Shown here piece after piece: positions 8,955 through 18,497 of a DNA stretch of 64,000 nucleotides. The notes under the pieces were generated by a model. The model saw nothing but the letters and a program-made list of their open reading frames with translations, was not told the origin of the DNA and did not search any database. The number at the start of each line of letters is the position of its first letter. The first letter of the stretch is position 1. The translations under genes and the position numbers were made by a program. Source of the DNA: UBA5336 sp964415675 (lineage in GTDB: Bacteria; Pseudomonadota; Alphaproteobacteria; Caulobacterales; Hyphomonadaceae); assembly GCA_964415675.1 (NCBI GenBank), contig CAYQBG010000018.1, positions 7,332 through 71,331 of the forward strand, in the 5' to 3' direction.

Positions 8955-9414
8955 CCATTTTTTCTTTTTTGTTTGAATGCAGACTAGCTTGTCTTGGTTA
9001 ACACCGGTTTTAGAGCACTGCATTTTCCCGTCAGACATTGGGGGCGCCGCCACTCAGGGCTTCTGTTGCGTGGGTCGCATCTGCGCATAAATAGGCGGAC
9101 AAAGAATCTTGTTTTCAAACATAAAAATGGGCACCAAAGATATGTTTCAGGTTCAGACAAGTTTTCATGCCGACCGCCGGTGAGGCACGAGCGCAGTTCG
9201 ACACTTTGACCGGGCGGGCGGCCTTTTCGGTTGTTGGTTCCGTCTCCAGAGGGCTGCGACGGATTAAAGACGAATTACAGAGTTCGGCCCGGTTCATTTA
9301 TATTCGTGCTTTCTTTTGAATTTCATCGACGCCTGAAGTGTCCCCTTTAGCTTCGTTTGCTACGCATCTTGTCGATTATGCGAGTTTTCGCACAGACTGC
9401 GTAGGAGGCGGCGC
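8955..9414. other. 460-base divergent intergenic region
   Basis: This region separates the leftward surface-protein pair from the rightward GGDEF-EAL gene. It is more AT-rich than its surroundings and carries no convincing gene. TTAA-N7-TTAC at 9264-9278 is one base off a full CtrA-type box (TTAA-N7-TTAA); by itself it is weak. The region presumably holds the promoters of both flanking genes. Confidence 0.5.
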
Positions 9415-11826
9415 GTGGTTCCCAAGCCAGCATTAGACGATGATGAGCGCTACACGATTGCCTCCATCATTGCTCCAGTTCATGTGCCTGCAGACCAGGT
9501 GCCGCGTGTGCGAGCGCGCCAGCTCGACAGTGTCAACCGCCTGGGTATCCTGACTGTCCTGACCAATCTGCTGAACGCAACGATCGTGATGGTCATGTTC
9601 ATGGATGGAGGCGCGAGCGGCTATCTCAGTCTGTGGGGGAGTGTCGTCTGTCTGGCCTGCGCTGTTCAGTTCATTCAGGTCACACGATCACACTCGGTCA
9701 AAGCCAGGAAGGAACGTACCGAGCATGGGGTCACACGGCATGCCCGCGGGGCTGCGGTCTTCGGGCTGCTTTGGGGTGTATTTCCACTTCTGGCGATGCC
9801 ATTTGCAGGGCCTTTCGATCAGGCCGTGATTGCGGTTATCTGCGCCGGCCTGATCTTCGGGGCCTCATCAATTCTCTCGAGAATTCCGGTTGCGGCCTTT
9901 TCCTTCATACTTCCGGTGTCGGCAGGCTATGTCCTGGCGCTTCAGTTTGCGCCGGGCGTCAGTCATTTTCACATGTCGTTGCTTGTCGTCTGCTACGCAG
10001 CGGTGATTTCGGTCTGCGTGCGCTGGGATTACAACCAGTTTGTCGCCCAGTTCATGAACGAAGCGGCTGTCAGCGAACAGAATGCACTGATCGGGCTCCT
10101 GCTGCGCGATTTTGAGGAAAGCACGTCGGACTGGCTGTGGCAGACCAATGCGCAGGGACGGCTGGAAACGTTGCCGCTGTCGATCGAGGGCGGCAAGTCC
10201 GGCTATTGCCTGATGAATCAGGGGCGCTCGCTCGTGAGCCTGTTTCAGCGCAGCGAAGCACGTACGGTCCTTTCGACATGCCTCAGCCGCCGACAGGGTT
10301 TTCGGGATCTGGCGCTTCGCGTGAGTATCGATGACGAAGAAAGATGGTGGTCACTCACAGGCAAGCCGATTTTTGAAGAGGGTGCATTTGTCGGTTTTCG
10401 TGGCGTCAGCTCCGATATCACCCAGTCGAAACAAATCGAGGACAAGATTGCCCATCTTGCCCATTTCGACGGACTGACCGGTCTGCCCAACCGGGCGACA
10501 TTCCAGGAGCGTCTCGAAAATGCGGTCCGCTCACGCGTTCCGAAAGGATACTCCCGGGCGATCCTCTGGATGGATCTTGATAACTTCAAATGGGTCAATG
10601 ACACGCTTGGGCACCCAGCTGGCGACGAGCTGCTCCGTCAGCTGTCCGGGCGCTTGACTGACTGTTGCGAGCCTCAAGACGCGGTAGCTCGGCTCGGCGG
10701 CGACGAATTCGCGCTCATAGTCGAACGCAAGGACGACGGTGCTCTGAAAGACTTTCTCGATCATCTGGTCGCTGAACTGGGCCGACCTTATGGCATCTGG
10801 GGCTCAACGGCCAATTGCGGCGTCAGCGTTGGCGTGCGCCGATTCAAGAGCGATGAAGACGATCCTCAGGCCATGCTCACACATGCCGACCTGGCGCTTT
10901 ACAAGGCCAAACAGCAAGGCAAGGGCACCTGGTGCGAGTTCACTGCGGATCTCGACGAAAAGGCCCGTGCGCGGCGGATGATCGAGTCGGACCTCTATGC
11001 CGCTCTTGGCAATAATGAACTGTCCCTGAAATTCCAGCCGATCATTGATGCCACAACCCGCGAGGTCGTTTCGTGCGAAACTCTCTTGCGCTGGTATCAT
11101 CCCAAGCGGGGCCAGGTCATGCCGGGAGAGTTCATTGAACATGCGGAAGACTGCGGCCTGATCACGCGAATGGGCGACTGGGTCATTCGTGAGGCCCTCG
11201 CGCAGGCGCGGTTCCTGCCAGAATCGGTCGGGGTGTCTGTCAATATTTCACCGCTTCAGCTACACAGTTCGACGCTGGTGAGCACCATCGTGAACGCTCT
11301 GGCCCGCAATCGGATAGATCCCTCACGGCTTGATCTCGAGATCACCGAATCAGTGCTGCTGGCAGACACCGAATTTGTCCTTGAACGCCTTATACAACTG
11401 AAATCCCTCGGCCTGAAAATCTCCCTTGACGATTTCGGGACAGGGTTTTCCTCGCTCAGCTATCTGCGCAGCTTTCCTTTCGACAAGATCAAGATCGACA
11501 AGTCGTTTGTCAGTGACCTGGAGACGAACGAAGACAGCCGCGTGATCACACGAACAACAATAGCGCTCGCCCATTCGCTCGGCATGCGCTGTACGGCAGA
11601 AGGCGTCGAGACCGAAGCACAGAGCGCGTTTCTCGTGGACCATCAATGTGATGAGATCCAGGGTTTCCTGATCTCCCGCGCCAAATCTCTGGAAGAGCTT
11701 CGCCACCTGCTTCCGGCAATGCCGCAGGGCGGGGGAGTTGCATGCCTGGATGAAGGTGAGGTGCTGGAGTTTGGCGCAGAGGCTGTCCGCGCGCGGAAAG
11801 CCGAACGTCAAAAGCAGTCTGCCTGA
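9415..11826 (+). CDS. Membrane GGDEF-EAL protein (cyclic di-GMP turnover)
   Basis: Start is GTG at 9415 with AGGAGG six bases upstream. The 803-residue protein has about six hydrophobic helices (residues about 38-210, a MASE-like sensor), a PAS-like region (about 225-345), a GGDEF domain with intact GGDEF at 428-432, and an EAL domain. The EAL signature is ETL at 555-557; downstream motifs DDFGTGFSS (from 672) and EGVET (729-733) are intact, so phosphodiesterase activity is possible. The product-inhibition site RxxD is EPQD here, so feedback inhibition is probably absent. It may make or degrade cyclic di-GMP, which in caulobacters controls surface attachment. Which activity dominates cannot be told. 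Confidence 0.93.
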   Translation: MVPKPALDDDERYTIASIIAPVHVPADQVPRVRARQLDSVNRLGILTVLTNLLNATIVMVMFMDGGASGYLSLWGSVVCLACAVQFIQVTRSHSVKARKERTEHGVTRHARGAAVFGLLWGVFPLLAMPFAGPFDQAVIAVICAGLIFGASSILSRIPVAAFSFILPVSAGYVLALQFAPGVSHFHMSLLVVCYAAVISVCVRWDYNQFVAQFMNEAAVSEQNALIGLLLRDFEESTSDWLWQTNAQGRLETLPLSIEGGKSGYCLMNQGRSLVSLFQRSEARTVLSTCLSRRQGFRDLALRVSIDDEERWWSLTGKPIFEEGAFVGFRGVSSDITQSKQIEDKIAHLAHFDGLTGLPNRATFQERLENAVRSRVPKGYSRAILWMDLDNFKWVNDTLGHPAGDELLRQLSGRLTDCCEPQDAVARLGGDEFALIVERKDDGALKDFLDHLVAELGRPYGIWGSTANCGVSVGVRRFKSDEDDPQAMLTHADLALYKAKQQGKGTWCEFTADLDEKARARRMIESDLYAALGNNELSLKFQPIIDATTREVVSCETLLRWYHPKRGQVMPGEFIEHAEDCGLITRMGDWVIREALAQARFLPESVGVSVNISPLQLHSSTLVSTIVNALARNRIDPSRLDLEITESVLLADTEFVLERLIQLKSLGLKISLDDFGTGFSSLSYLRSFPFDKIKIDKSFVSDLETNEDSRVITRTTIALAHSLGMRCTAEGVETEAQSAFLVDHQCDEIQGFLISRAKSLEELRHLLPAMPQGGGVACLDEGEVLEFGAEAVRARKAERQKQSA

Positions 11827-11830
11827 GCGC

Positions 11831-12817
11831 TCAGTCGTTTTCAGCGGCGCGGCGTTCTTCGATCGCGCCGGCTGCGGTCCAGGCGGCTTTTGGCCAGCGC
11901 CGGTGCTGCCAGAACCACTGGCCCGGGTTTTCGATAACGCTTGCCTCGATGAATGCCGTGATCGCTCTGACTGTCTCCTGGAGGTCGGCCTCTGGTTCGC
12001 CGGTATCGACGGGCAGAATTGGTTCGTGAATCGTGACCCGGAACCGGGCCGGGCCCGTCCTCTCCGTTGATACGGGCACGATCGGCACCTTGTACTTCAT
12101 GGCGAGTCGCGAGGGACCGGGCGCTGTCATTGCAGCATGGCCAAAAAACGGCACCGCCAGGCCTTCATTGAATTTCTGGTCGTTCATCAGCGCGACGCAA
12201 CGGCCCTTTGACAGGGCGCGCATCATCTCGCGCGTGCCAAGCCCTTTTGGTGTCAGCACGCCGATGCCATAATCGCGGCGAACGCGGTTAAGCCGGCGAT
12301 CGATATGGGGATTGTTCAGGGCGCGATAGGTGACGAGACAATCCAGCGGGCGTTGGCAGATCACGGCGGCCATTATCTCCCAATTGGCAAAATGCCCCGA
12401 CACCAGGACCGCGCCCCGTTCGCTGTTGCGCAAAATGTCCAGCCGTTCGGCGCCGACCACCTCCACCCGGTCGCCATCATACGGGTGGATCCGGGGAAGG
12501 TGAGGAAGCTCGCCGGCGGTACGTCCCACATTTTCCCAGGCGTCGAGCGCGGTCTTGCGAATCTCTTCTTCACTCCAGTCGGGGAAGGCGAGACGAAGGT
12601 TGCGAAGGGTCGTCTTGTGCTGGGAGAGCCGCGGGCCAAGCCATCGCATCAATTGCCCCACAAAACCGGATGCCCTGTCGGGACCGAGGGCCGTCATCGG
12701 TGCCCAGTATACGACATCCCAGGCGAGGGCTTCCAGACGCCAGGCGATGCGCTGGCGAAGGCTTGCACGATTGTCGATATCCTTCGGGCGGAGATAGGCG
12801 TTCTGTGAAACTGTCAT
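11831..12817 (-). CDS. lpxL: Lipid A biosynthesis acyltransferase (LpxL/HtrB family)
   Basis: The 328-residue protein has the HX4(D/E) catalytic motif of lipid A late acyltransferases, HFANWE (His142 to Glu147), and an N-terminal hydrophobic region. It transfers a secondary acyl chain to Kdo-lipid A at the inner membrane. Its ATG overlaps the stop of lpxK by four bases (12814-12817). It is the last gene of the operon DUF374-waaA-lpxK-lpxL. Its stop is four bases from that of the convergent GGDEF-EAL gene, so there is no room for separate terminators. Confidence 0.92.
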   Translation of the reverse strand: MTVSQNAYLRPKDIDNRASLRQRIAWRLEALAWDVVYWAPMTALGPDRASGFVGQLMRWLGPRLSQHKTTLRNLRLAFPDWSEEEIRKTALDAWENVGRTAGELPHLPRIHPYDGDRVEVVGAERLDILRNSERGAVLVSGHFANWEIMAAVICQRPLDCLVTYRALNNPHIDRRLNRVRRDYGIGVLTPKGLGTREMMRALSKGRCVALMNDQKFNEGLAVPFFGHAAMTAPGPSRLAMKYKVPIVPVSTERTGPARFRVTIHEPILPVDTGEPEADLQETVRAITAFIEASVIENPGQWFWQHRRWPKAAWTAAGAIEERRAAEND

Positions 12818-13809
12818 GGAGCCTTCTGAGCCATGAATTGGGCCAGCAGCGCGTCAAGTGCGTCGGGAGCTTCGAAACACGCTTCTACGGGCCAGGCAAG
12901 TATGTCAGCGCGGCGCTCGCCGGGCAAGCGCACATAGTCCTTTTCGGTGGTGATCAGTCGCGCGCTGCGCTCGTTTGCGAGCCGGCCCAGCCAGTCCAGT
13001 TCCGCCCGCGAATATGTGTGATGATCGGGATAGGGCACGGTTTCGATCAGTTTTGCGCCGGTTTCGCTCAGGCTGTCGAAAAATTTTTCCGGGCGTCCGA
13101 TCCCGGCGAATGCGACCAGCCGTCCGGGCGGGGCGTGCCCGACCGGGGCAATCCGCGCGCGCAGGACCGGCCTGCCGCCTTCAAGAACCGGGTCGGGGCA
13201 GGGGCCGTCCCCCATTAAAATCACAGCGTCAGCTCGCCCCAGGCCCGGCCTCACCGGCTCGCGCAAGGGCCCCTTGGGCAGAAGATAGCCATTCCCGAAT
13301 GGCGCCGCAGCATCAATGACCACGAGGCTGATGTTCTTTGAAAGGCTGGGATTCTGATGACCATCATCCATCACCGCGACATCGACGCCGGCCTGCGCCA
13401 TTCGCACTGCCGCCGCGTGCCTGTCGCGGCCGATCCAGGACTCACCGCTGGCGGCAAGCATCAGCGGCTCGTCGCCGACATCATGGGCGAGGTGCCCGGC
13501 CGGATCGACCCTTAACGGCCCTGAAAGCTGCCCGCCATAGCCGCGCGACAGGCTCGCGGCGCGCAGCCCGGCCCGACTGAGACGTTCGCGGATCGCCGCG
13601 ACCACTGGCGTCTTTCCGACGCCGCCCACCGTCAGATTGCCCACACAGATGATGCCGATATCAACTTTTTCCGGCACCACCCTTTCAAGCTTGCGCCGCA
13701 GGATCGCGCCATAAAGTGCCGCAAGCGGGGTGAGCATGGCCCGTGTCAGCGGCGCCGATTCCCGCGACTTGGGATCCAGCCCGGCTTTCCAGAAGTGAGG
13801 CGGCTTCAT
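12814..13809 (-). CDS. lpxK: Tetraacyldisaccharide 4'-kinase
   Basis: The 331-residue protein carries the LpxK P-loop CVGNLTVGGVGKTP (residues about 56-68) and the family motifs SRGYGG and DDGHQ (LpxK normally has DDGFQ or DDGHQ). It phosphorylates the 4' position of the lipid A disaccharide. Its start overlaps the end of waaA by four bases and its end overlaps lpxL. The N-terminus MKPPHFWKAG is typical of the family. Confidence 0.95.
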   Translation of the reverse strand: MKPPHFWKAGLDPKSRESAPLTRAMLTPLAALYGAILRRKLERVVPEKVDIGIICVGNLTVGGVGKTPVVAAIRERLSRAGLRAASLSRGYGGQLSGPLRVDPAGHLAHDVGDEPLMLAASGESWIGRDRHAAAVRMAQAGVDVAVMDDGHQNPSLSKNISLVVIDAAAPFGNGYLLPKGPLREPVRPGLGRADAVILMGDGPCPDPVLEGGRPVLRARIAPVGHAPPGRLVAFAGIGRPEKFFDSLSETGAKLIETVPYPDHHTYSRAELDWLGRLANERSARLITTEKDYVRLPGERRADILAWPVEACFEAPDALDALLAQFMAQKAP

Positions 13810-15077
13810 TGCGTCCCCCGCTCGTCGAAAAGCTTTCTCAGTGCCGCAAGGCTTGTTTCCATCGGTGCCTGTGCCTCACTTTCCAGCGCCTCAAGAAGCT
13901 GTGGAGATGGCGGTGCGAGGCCATCGGCAATTGCGCGTCCCAGGCGCGCTGGGAAGGCGTCAGCGTCGACCCGCTCCAGAGCACCGGCCTGTTCCAGTCG
14001 TTCCATGACGTCCCGGAAATTGTGTACTTTCGGTCCTGTCAGGACCGTTCGCCCGAGTCGCACGGGTTCGAGGGGGTTGTGCCCTCCTATGCCCTCGCCA
14101 TGCCCTCCACCCAGATAGACCAGATCAGCAAGTGAATACCAAAGCCCGAGTTCGCCGAGCGTGTCGGCCAGCAGGATATCTGTCTCCAGTGTCGCCGGTT
14201 CCCCTTTCGAGCGCTGAGCCGTCGCAAATCCCGCCTCGCGGAAGCCATGTGCAAGCGCCTCGCCGCGTTCGGGATGGCGCGGTGCGAGAATGATGGCGGG
14301 CCGCTTCTCCAGCTGGACGAGAGCCGCGATCAGGAGATCTTCCTCGCCAGGGTGTGTCGAGGCGGCGACGAGGCATGGGCGCGGGCCGATGAAACCCTTT
14401 CGAATGGCTTCAATGGAGAATGGATCGGCGGTCGGCGCAGGGAGGGCCGATTTCAGGTTTCCGGCCAATATCACTTCGCACCCTGCAAGCTCGGAAAGAC
14501 CCTCAGCGGTCTCGGTATCGGCTGCCAGCATGAGATCGAAACGCGCCAACACGCGCCGGGCTGTCTGCGGCCAGCGGCGCCAGCCATCAAGTGTCTTGCG
14601 GGTCATCCGCGCATTGACCAGCGCGATGGACGCGCCGGACTTGTCGGCCTCGCCGGTCAGGTTCGGCCAGATCTCGCCTTCGGCCATGACCACGAGTTCG
14701 GGCTGCCAGTGGGCGATGAAGCGGCGGGCAATCGCGGGCGTGTCGATGGGCGCCATCTGGTGGAAGGTCCGCGCAGGGAGCCTTTGCGCCATCAGGGCGG
14801 CCGAGGTCTGTGTCTGGCTGGTGAAAACTATATGCAGGTCCGGGTAGCGCTCAAGCAACTTCCGGCCAAGCTCCAGAAGCATGAGACTTTCCCCGACACT
14901 GGCACCATGCAGCCAGGCAAGGCGGCCTTCAGGGCGCGAGGGAAGGTGGCGGGCATAGCGCTCATTCAGCCGCTCGCCGCTTTCACGTCCGCGCTGAACC
15001 CGGCGCGTCATGAGAAGGCCGATCAGGGGAGAAAGCGTGGCAGTGGCGGTGCGATACAGGCCCTCGCCCAGCCTCAT
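13806..15077 (-). CDS. waaA: 3-deoxy-D-manno-octulosonic acid (Kdo) transferase
   Basis: The 423-residue protein starts MRLGEGLYRTATATLSPLIG (a membrane-proximal helix) and shows WaaA/KdtA landmarks: WLHGASVGESLML, the MAEGEIWPNL motif with its conserved Glu, and LGELGLWYSLADLVYLGGG near the C-terminus. It is the GT30 enzyme that adds Kdo residues to lipid IVA. It overlaps the DUF374 gene upstream and lpxK downstream by four bases each. Kdo transfer before late acylation fits the order of this operon. Confidence 0.95.
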   Translation of the reverse strand: MRLGEGLYRTATATLSPLIGLLMTRRVQRGRESGERLNERYARHLPSRPEGRLAWLHGASVGESLMLLELGRKLLERYPDLHIVFTSQTQTSAALMAQRLPARTFHQMAPIDTPAIARRFIAHWQPELVVMAEGEIWPNLTGEADKSGASIALVNARMTRKTLDGWRRWPQTARRVLARFDLMLAADTETAEGLSELAGCEVILAGNLKSALPAPTADPFSIEAIRKGFIGPRPCLVAASTHPGEEDLLIAALVQLEKRPAIILAPRHPERGEALAHGFREAGFATAQRSKGEPATLETDILLADTLGELGLWYSLADLVYLGGGHGEGIGGHNPLEPVRLGRTVLTGPKVHNFRDVMERLEQAGALERVDADAFPARLGRAIADGLAPPSPQLLEALESEAQAPMETSLAALRKLFDERGTQ

Positions 15078-15817
15078 GCTGCGTTCCTCAGCCTGTCATC
15101 ATCTCCCCCGCATGAGCGAGATACAATTTCATCGGCCCGGCGCGTCGCGGCATCCAGCGCGGCCTGCAGCTCGACCTGCAGGTCCTGCGGACGTTTGCCC
15201 TCACAGGGTCTGACCGGTTCGCCAAAGACAATGGCCCCGCGCCCGAAAGGCAATGGCAGCATGAACCGGTCCCAGGTGCTCAGCCGGTGCACCCGACTGG
15301 CAGACAGAGCATAGGGAATGATGATCGCGCCCGACCTTTGAGCCAGCAGGGCTGCACCAAGACTGACTTCCTCGGCCGGGCCGCGCGGGCCATCTGGCGT
15401 GATACACAAACCGCCGCCTGCGCGCAGTAGCTGGACGGCCTCGGCCACAGCCCGTGCACCGCCTTTGTCCTTGTCCCGCTTTCTCCTGTTGCCTTTGGAC
15501 CCACGAATAGCCTCCAGGCCGAGATGAGCGATGGCACGAGCGACAGGCTCGCCATCTCGCGATAGCGAGATGAGCATGGCTGCAGGTGCTCGCAAGCCCG
15601 GCCATCGGCGCATCATGCGGGTCCAGCCAGCCGGTAACAGCATGATCCGCGAATGCCAGGCGGCAATTATGATCCCGCAATCTTCGTTAAAGGCGTCGCG
15701 TGCCTGCGCGTCGCCCTCCACCTGCCAGCGTGTGGTGCGGTTGATCAGAGCCATCCAGCTCCAGATCAGGAGCCCGAGAAGGCGGCTCACCGGGCCGGAT
15801 CTCAGAAGCGATTTCAT
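15074..15817 (-). CDS. DUF374 lysophospholipid acyltransferase-like protein
   Basis: The 247-residue protein has a hydrophobic N-terminal helix and the DUF374 pattern: AAWHSRIMLLP (an HX4-type catalytic His region), SLSRDGEPVARAIAHLG, RGS then KGGARAVAEAVQLL, and ITPDGPRGP. Proteins of this family sit next to waaA in many alphaproteobacteria and probably acylate lipid A or a precursor. That role is family inference. It is first in the four-gene leftward operon and is divergent from cpaB. Confidence 0.88.
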   Translation of the reverse strand: MKSLLRSGPVSRLLGLLIWSWMALINRTTRWQVEGDAQARDAFNEDCGIIIAAWHSRIMLLPAGWTRMMRRWPGLRAPAAMLISLSRDGEPVARAIAHLGLEAIRGSKGNRRKRDKDKGGARAVAEAVQLLRAGGGLCITPDGPRGPAEEVSLGAALLAQRSGAIIIPYALSASRVHRLSTWDRFMLPLPFGRGAIVFGEPVRPCEGKRPQDLQVELQAALDAATRRADEIVSRSCGGDDDRLRNAA

Positions 15818-16001
15818 GGGCGCGCTTATAAGCTGTTTGTGCCGGCCGAACAGTCCCGACCGACAGATGATCCCACACGATTAACAGGCCTTGCAGCAAA
15901 GGCCAAAGATTTCACTGAACGCCTTCAGCATGCCTTATGCCGGCAATGCTAATCGACCAGACAGCAAAATCTCCGAAGTATTCGGTCAGGGGCTCTCAGT
16001 C
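15818..16001. other. Divergent intergenic region between lipid A and Tad operons
   Basis: These 184 bases must carry promoters for the leftward lipid A/Kdo operon and the rightward Tad operon. A TTG-initiated frame opens at 15891 in phase with cpaB, but the extra residues do not resemble the family and come before the signal-anchor helix. I see no convincing -35/-10 pair or operator. Confidence 0.5.
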
Positions 16002-16937
16002 ATGAAAGCAGCACCAGTCATCAGCCTGGGACTATCCGTTCTTCTCGGCGCAGCCGCCTTGATTATTGGTCGCGGCTGGCTGTTTCCCGGATCGGAAAAT
16101 GCGCAGGCCTCCCAGTCGTATCAGCCGGCTACCGTATCAGCCCAGGAGCCCAAAATGCGCAGTCTGCTTGTTTCCAGGGGCGATATCGAGAGCGGGATGA
16201 TGATCACACCCGATCTTGTAACGACCGATGAATGGCCTGAATCAGCCCGGCCAGCCGGCGCGCTCGACAGCCCTGACGACTTGTTGCCTCAAGCGGGGCA
16301 GATGCCGTTCGCGCGGGGTTTCATTGCCGCCGGGGAGCCGCTGCTAGCTGCGAAACTCGCTTACGAACCGCCGCGTCGCTACCTTGCCCAGGACATTCCG
16401 GAAGGTAAGAGGGCGGCCTCCATATCAGTCACCCTGGAGACGGGAGTTGCTGGTTTCGTGCTCCCCGGAAACCGGGTCGATATCAATGCCTTCAAGAAAA
16501 TGGCCGGTGAAACCGGGCCGGATGCCTTTGATGCAACACCGCTCCTGAAGGGTGCGCTGGTGCTCGCGGTTGACCAGTATTTCGACAAGCATGCCGAAGG
16601 GGCGCTGCCATCAAGGGTCGTGACACTGGCCCTAAGCGAGGAGGAGGTTCTCAAGGTCACTTCCGCTGCGCGCGATTCCCAGCTCGGCCTGGCCCTGATC
16701 GGCGACGATGAGGCCAAGACGCTGGAGGAGACCCAGATTCCGCAGGCCGAGCCGCGTCAAATGACTGTCTCGCGGACCGTGAGCCCGCCAGCCCCGAGGG
16801 TCAGTCGGGTGAGCAAGCCTGCGCCAAAGCCGAAACCTGTCCCCAAGCCGGCTCAACGCGTCAAGGTCGATGTCGTCCACGGCATTGACAAGGAAACCGT
16901 CGAAGCCCCCGTCGCGGGGGAAGGAGCCGCCTCATGA
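16002..16937 (+). CDS. cpaB: Tad/Flp pilus assembly protein CpaB (RcpC)
   Basis: I start it at ATG 16002, directly before the membrane anchor (MKAAPVISLGLSVLLGAAAL); an in-frame TTG at 15891 would add 37 atypical residues. The 311-residue protein has a SAF domain (SRGDIESGMMITPDLVT) and the CpaB core (RAASISVTLETGVAGFVLPG, NRVDI). The C-terminal tail is Pro/Lys-rich (PKPKPVPKPAQRVKV). CpaB is a periplasmic component near the outer-membrane secretin. It is first in the rightward Tad operon and overlaps cpaC by four bases. Confidence 0.93.
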   Translation: MKAAPVISLGLSVLLGAAALIIGRGWLFPGSENAQASQSYQPATVSAQEPKMRSLLVSRGDIESGMMITPDLVTTDEWPESARPAGALDSPDDLLPQAGQMPFARGFIAAGEPLLAAKLAYEPPRRYLAQDIPEGKRAASISVTLETGVAGFVLPGNRVDINAFKKMAGETGPDAFDATPLLKGALVLAVDQYFDKHAEGALPSRVVTLALSEEEVLKVTSAARDSQLGLALIGDDEAKTLEETQIPQAEPRQMTVSRTVSPPAPRVSRVSKPAPKPKPVPKPAQRVKVDVVHGIDKETVEAPVAGEGAAS

Positions 16938-18223
16938 GGCATGCCGTTGCGCTGATCATCGCTGTGCTCGCTTATTTGTTTGGCCACCAGCCGGCCGATG
17001 GCTGGACCGAACTCAAGGCCGAAGAGGGTGCCCCGGTCCTGACCCTGGAAAAGAGCCGGTCGACGGTTGTCGAAGCCGATGAGGCCTTCTCGATGATCGT
17101 CTTGTCCGATCCGCAGATCGCCGAAGCCATGGTGACAACAAATCGCTCCTTCTTCGTGCGCGGAATCAAGCCGGGCGACACAACGATCCTGCTTTATGAC
17201 GATGATGGTGAACTCGTCGAAATGATAGATCTTGAAGTGACGATGGGCCTGGATGCGCTGCGAGCGGATCTGGACCGATTGCTGCCGGGCGAGGATATCA
17301 TCGTCTATCCTGTCCATGATGGCATATTCCTGGACGGGCGGATGACGACGGCGGCGGCCGCCGATATGGCCCTTCAGGTGGCAGAACGGCATGTGCCGGG
17401 CGGGGTGGCCAATGGCCTGACCACGGTCGAGAGCCAGCAGGTCATGCTGGAGGTGCGTTTTGTCGAAGCCGGACGCGATCTCGTCCGCGAACTGGGTTTC
17501 GGATCGCAGTTCGACGCCAATGACGTCACTGGCGGCACTGCGGGGGGGCTGGTCTCCGGCCTGGCTGGCAAGGCGGTTGCGACCTTCACCAATGTTGGAA
17601 CCGAGAATATAGACATCCGGCTGAATGCGCTGGAATCCAAGGGCGTCCTGCGCACGCTCGCCAAACCGAATCTTGTGGCCCTGTCCGGCGACACCGCGAG
17701 CTTCCTGGCGGGGGGTGAGTTCCCGATCCCGGTGGCGAATGGCGATGATGAGGTGACAATCCAGTTCAGGGAGTTCGGTGTCAGTCTCGCCTTTACGCCC
17801 ACTGTCCTGGGCGATGGACTGATCAACCTACATGTCCGCCCGGAGGTCAGCGCGCTCGACAATCGGAATGCCGTGCGCTCGGCTGGTGTCACAGTACCCG
17901 CCCTGTCGGTGCGCCGGGCCGAAACATCGGTAGAGCTTCGCGACGGACAGGCCTTTGCCGTGGCGGGCCTGTTGCAGAACTCCTTCGACACCGAAGCGGT
18001 CAACACACCCTGGATTTCCGATGTGCCCGTGATCGGTGCCCTCTTCTCCTCGCGCCGTTACCAGCGCAAGGAGACTGAACTGGTCATCATCGTCACACCG
18101 CGCCTGGTCCAGCCGGCCTCCACGCCGGATGCCCTGGCGACGCCACTGCAGGACCTTCCTGAACCAAGCGAGGCGGAGCTGTTTCTGCTGAATCGCACTG
18201 TCGGCGAAGCCGCTGAAAGCTGA
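16934..18223 (+). CDS. cpaC: Tad pilus outer-membrane secretin CpaC (RcpA)
   Basis: The 429-residue protein has a signal peptide, an N-terminal secretin domain (LEKSRSTVVEADEAFSMIVL), a BON-like segment, and a C-terminal type II/III secretin domain with VPVIGALFSSRRYQRKETEL followed by VIIVTPRLVQP. It forms the outer-membrane pore for the Flp pilus. Its start overlaps the cpaB stop (ATGA, 16934-16937). Length is within the family range. Confidence 0.95.
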   Translation: MRHAVALIIAVLAYLFGHQPADGWTELKAEEGAPVLTLEKSRSTVVEADEAFSMIVLSDPQIAEAMVTTNRSFFVRGIKPGDTTILLYDDDGELVEMIDLEVTMGLDALRADLDRLLPGEDIIVYPVHDGIFLDGRMTTAAAADMALQVAERHVPGGVANGLTTVESQQVMLEVRFVEAGRDLVRELGFGSQFDANDVTGGTAGGLVSGLAGKAVATFTNVGTENIDIRLNALESKGVLRTLAKPNLVALSGDTASFLAGGEFPIPVANGDDEVTIQFREFGVSLAFTPTVLGDGLINLHVRPEVSALDNRNAVRSAGVTVPALSVRRAETSVELRDGQAFAVAGLLQNSFDTEAVNTPWISDVPVIGALFSSRRYQRKETELVIIVTPRLVQPASTPDALATPLQDLPEPSEAELFLLNRTVGEAAES

Positions 18224-18236
18224 GGAAGACGAGACC

Positions 18237-18494
18237 ATGAAGCGCAATTACAAGATCACCGCTGCGAGTTTTGCCTTGCTGCACCTGGCGGGGGCCTGTT
18301 CGAGCCATGATTTCGGCAATGCCCGGCTGCTGGGTGCGGCGACTGACCACAATATGCAGCTGCAGGCCATTCGCGAAATCGACGCGCCAAATCTAAAAGG
18401 CGTGGAAGGTGGTGAGGGCGGGCGTGCCGGCGAGCCGATCAGGCGCCTGCGCGACGGGAAGGCTGAAGAGCTGTCGCCGATGAGCGGGACCTGA
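18237..18494 (+). CDS. Small predicted lipoprotein at the cpaD position
   Basis: The 85-residue protein has a short signal peptide ending in LAGAC-SS, an imperfect lipobox, so Cys21 may be lipidated. The remaining 65 residues are polar (NMQLQAIREIDAPNLKG, GEGGRAGEPIRRLRDG). In most alphaproteobacterial Tad operons this place is taken by CpaD, a lipoprotein of 200 or more residues. This one is far shorter and I cannot match it to CpaD by eye. It lies 13 bases after cpaC and 3 bases before cpaE, so co-expression with the pilus machine is clear. It could be a reduced CpaD or an unrelated pilotin. Confidence 0.7.
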   Translation: MKRNYKITAASFALLHLAGACSSHDFGNARLLGAATDHNMQLQAIREIDAPNLKGVEGGEGGRAGEPIRRLRDGKAEELSPMSGT

Positions 18495-18497
18495 TCC

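Noticed and set aside
9264..9278. TTAA-N7-TTAC, similar to a CtrA half-site pair
   Set aside because: One base off the box and single occurrence; expected by chance in an AT-richer intergenic stretch. Mentioned only in the region entry.
14247..15314. 355-codon open frame on the plus strand
   Set aside because: It lies antisense to waaA and the DUF374 gene, has no start signal and its composition mirrors GC-rich third-position bias of the real genes.
15891..16001. N-terminal extension of cpaB from a TTG
   Set aside because: The 37 added residues precede a normal signal anchor and have no family counterpart.
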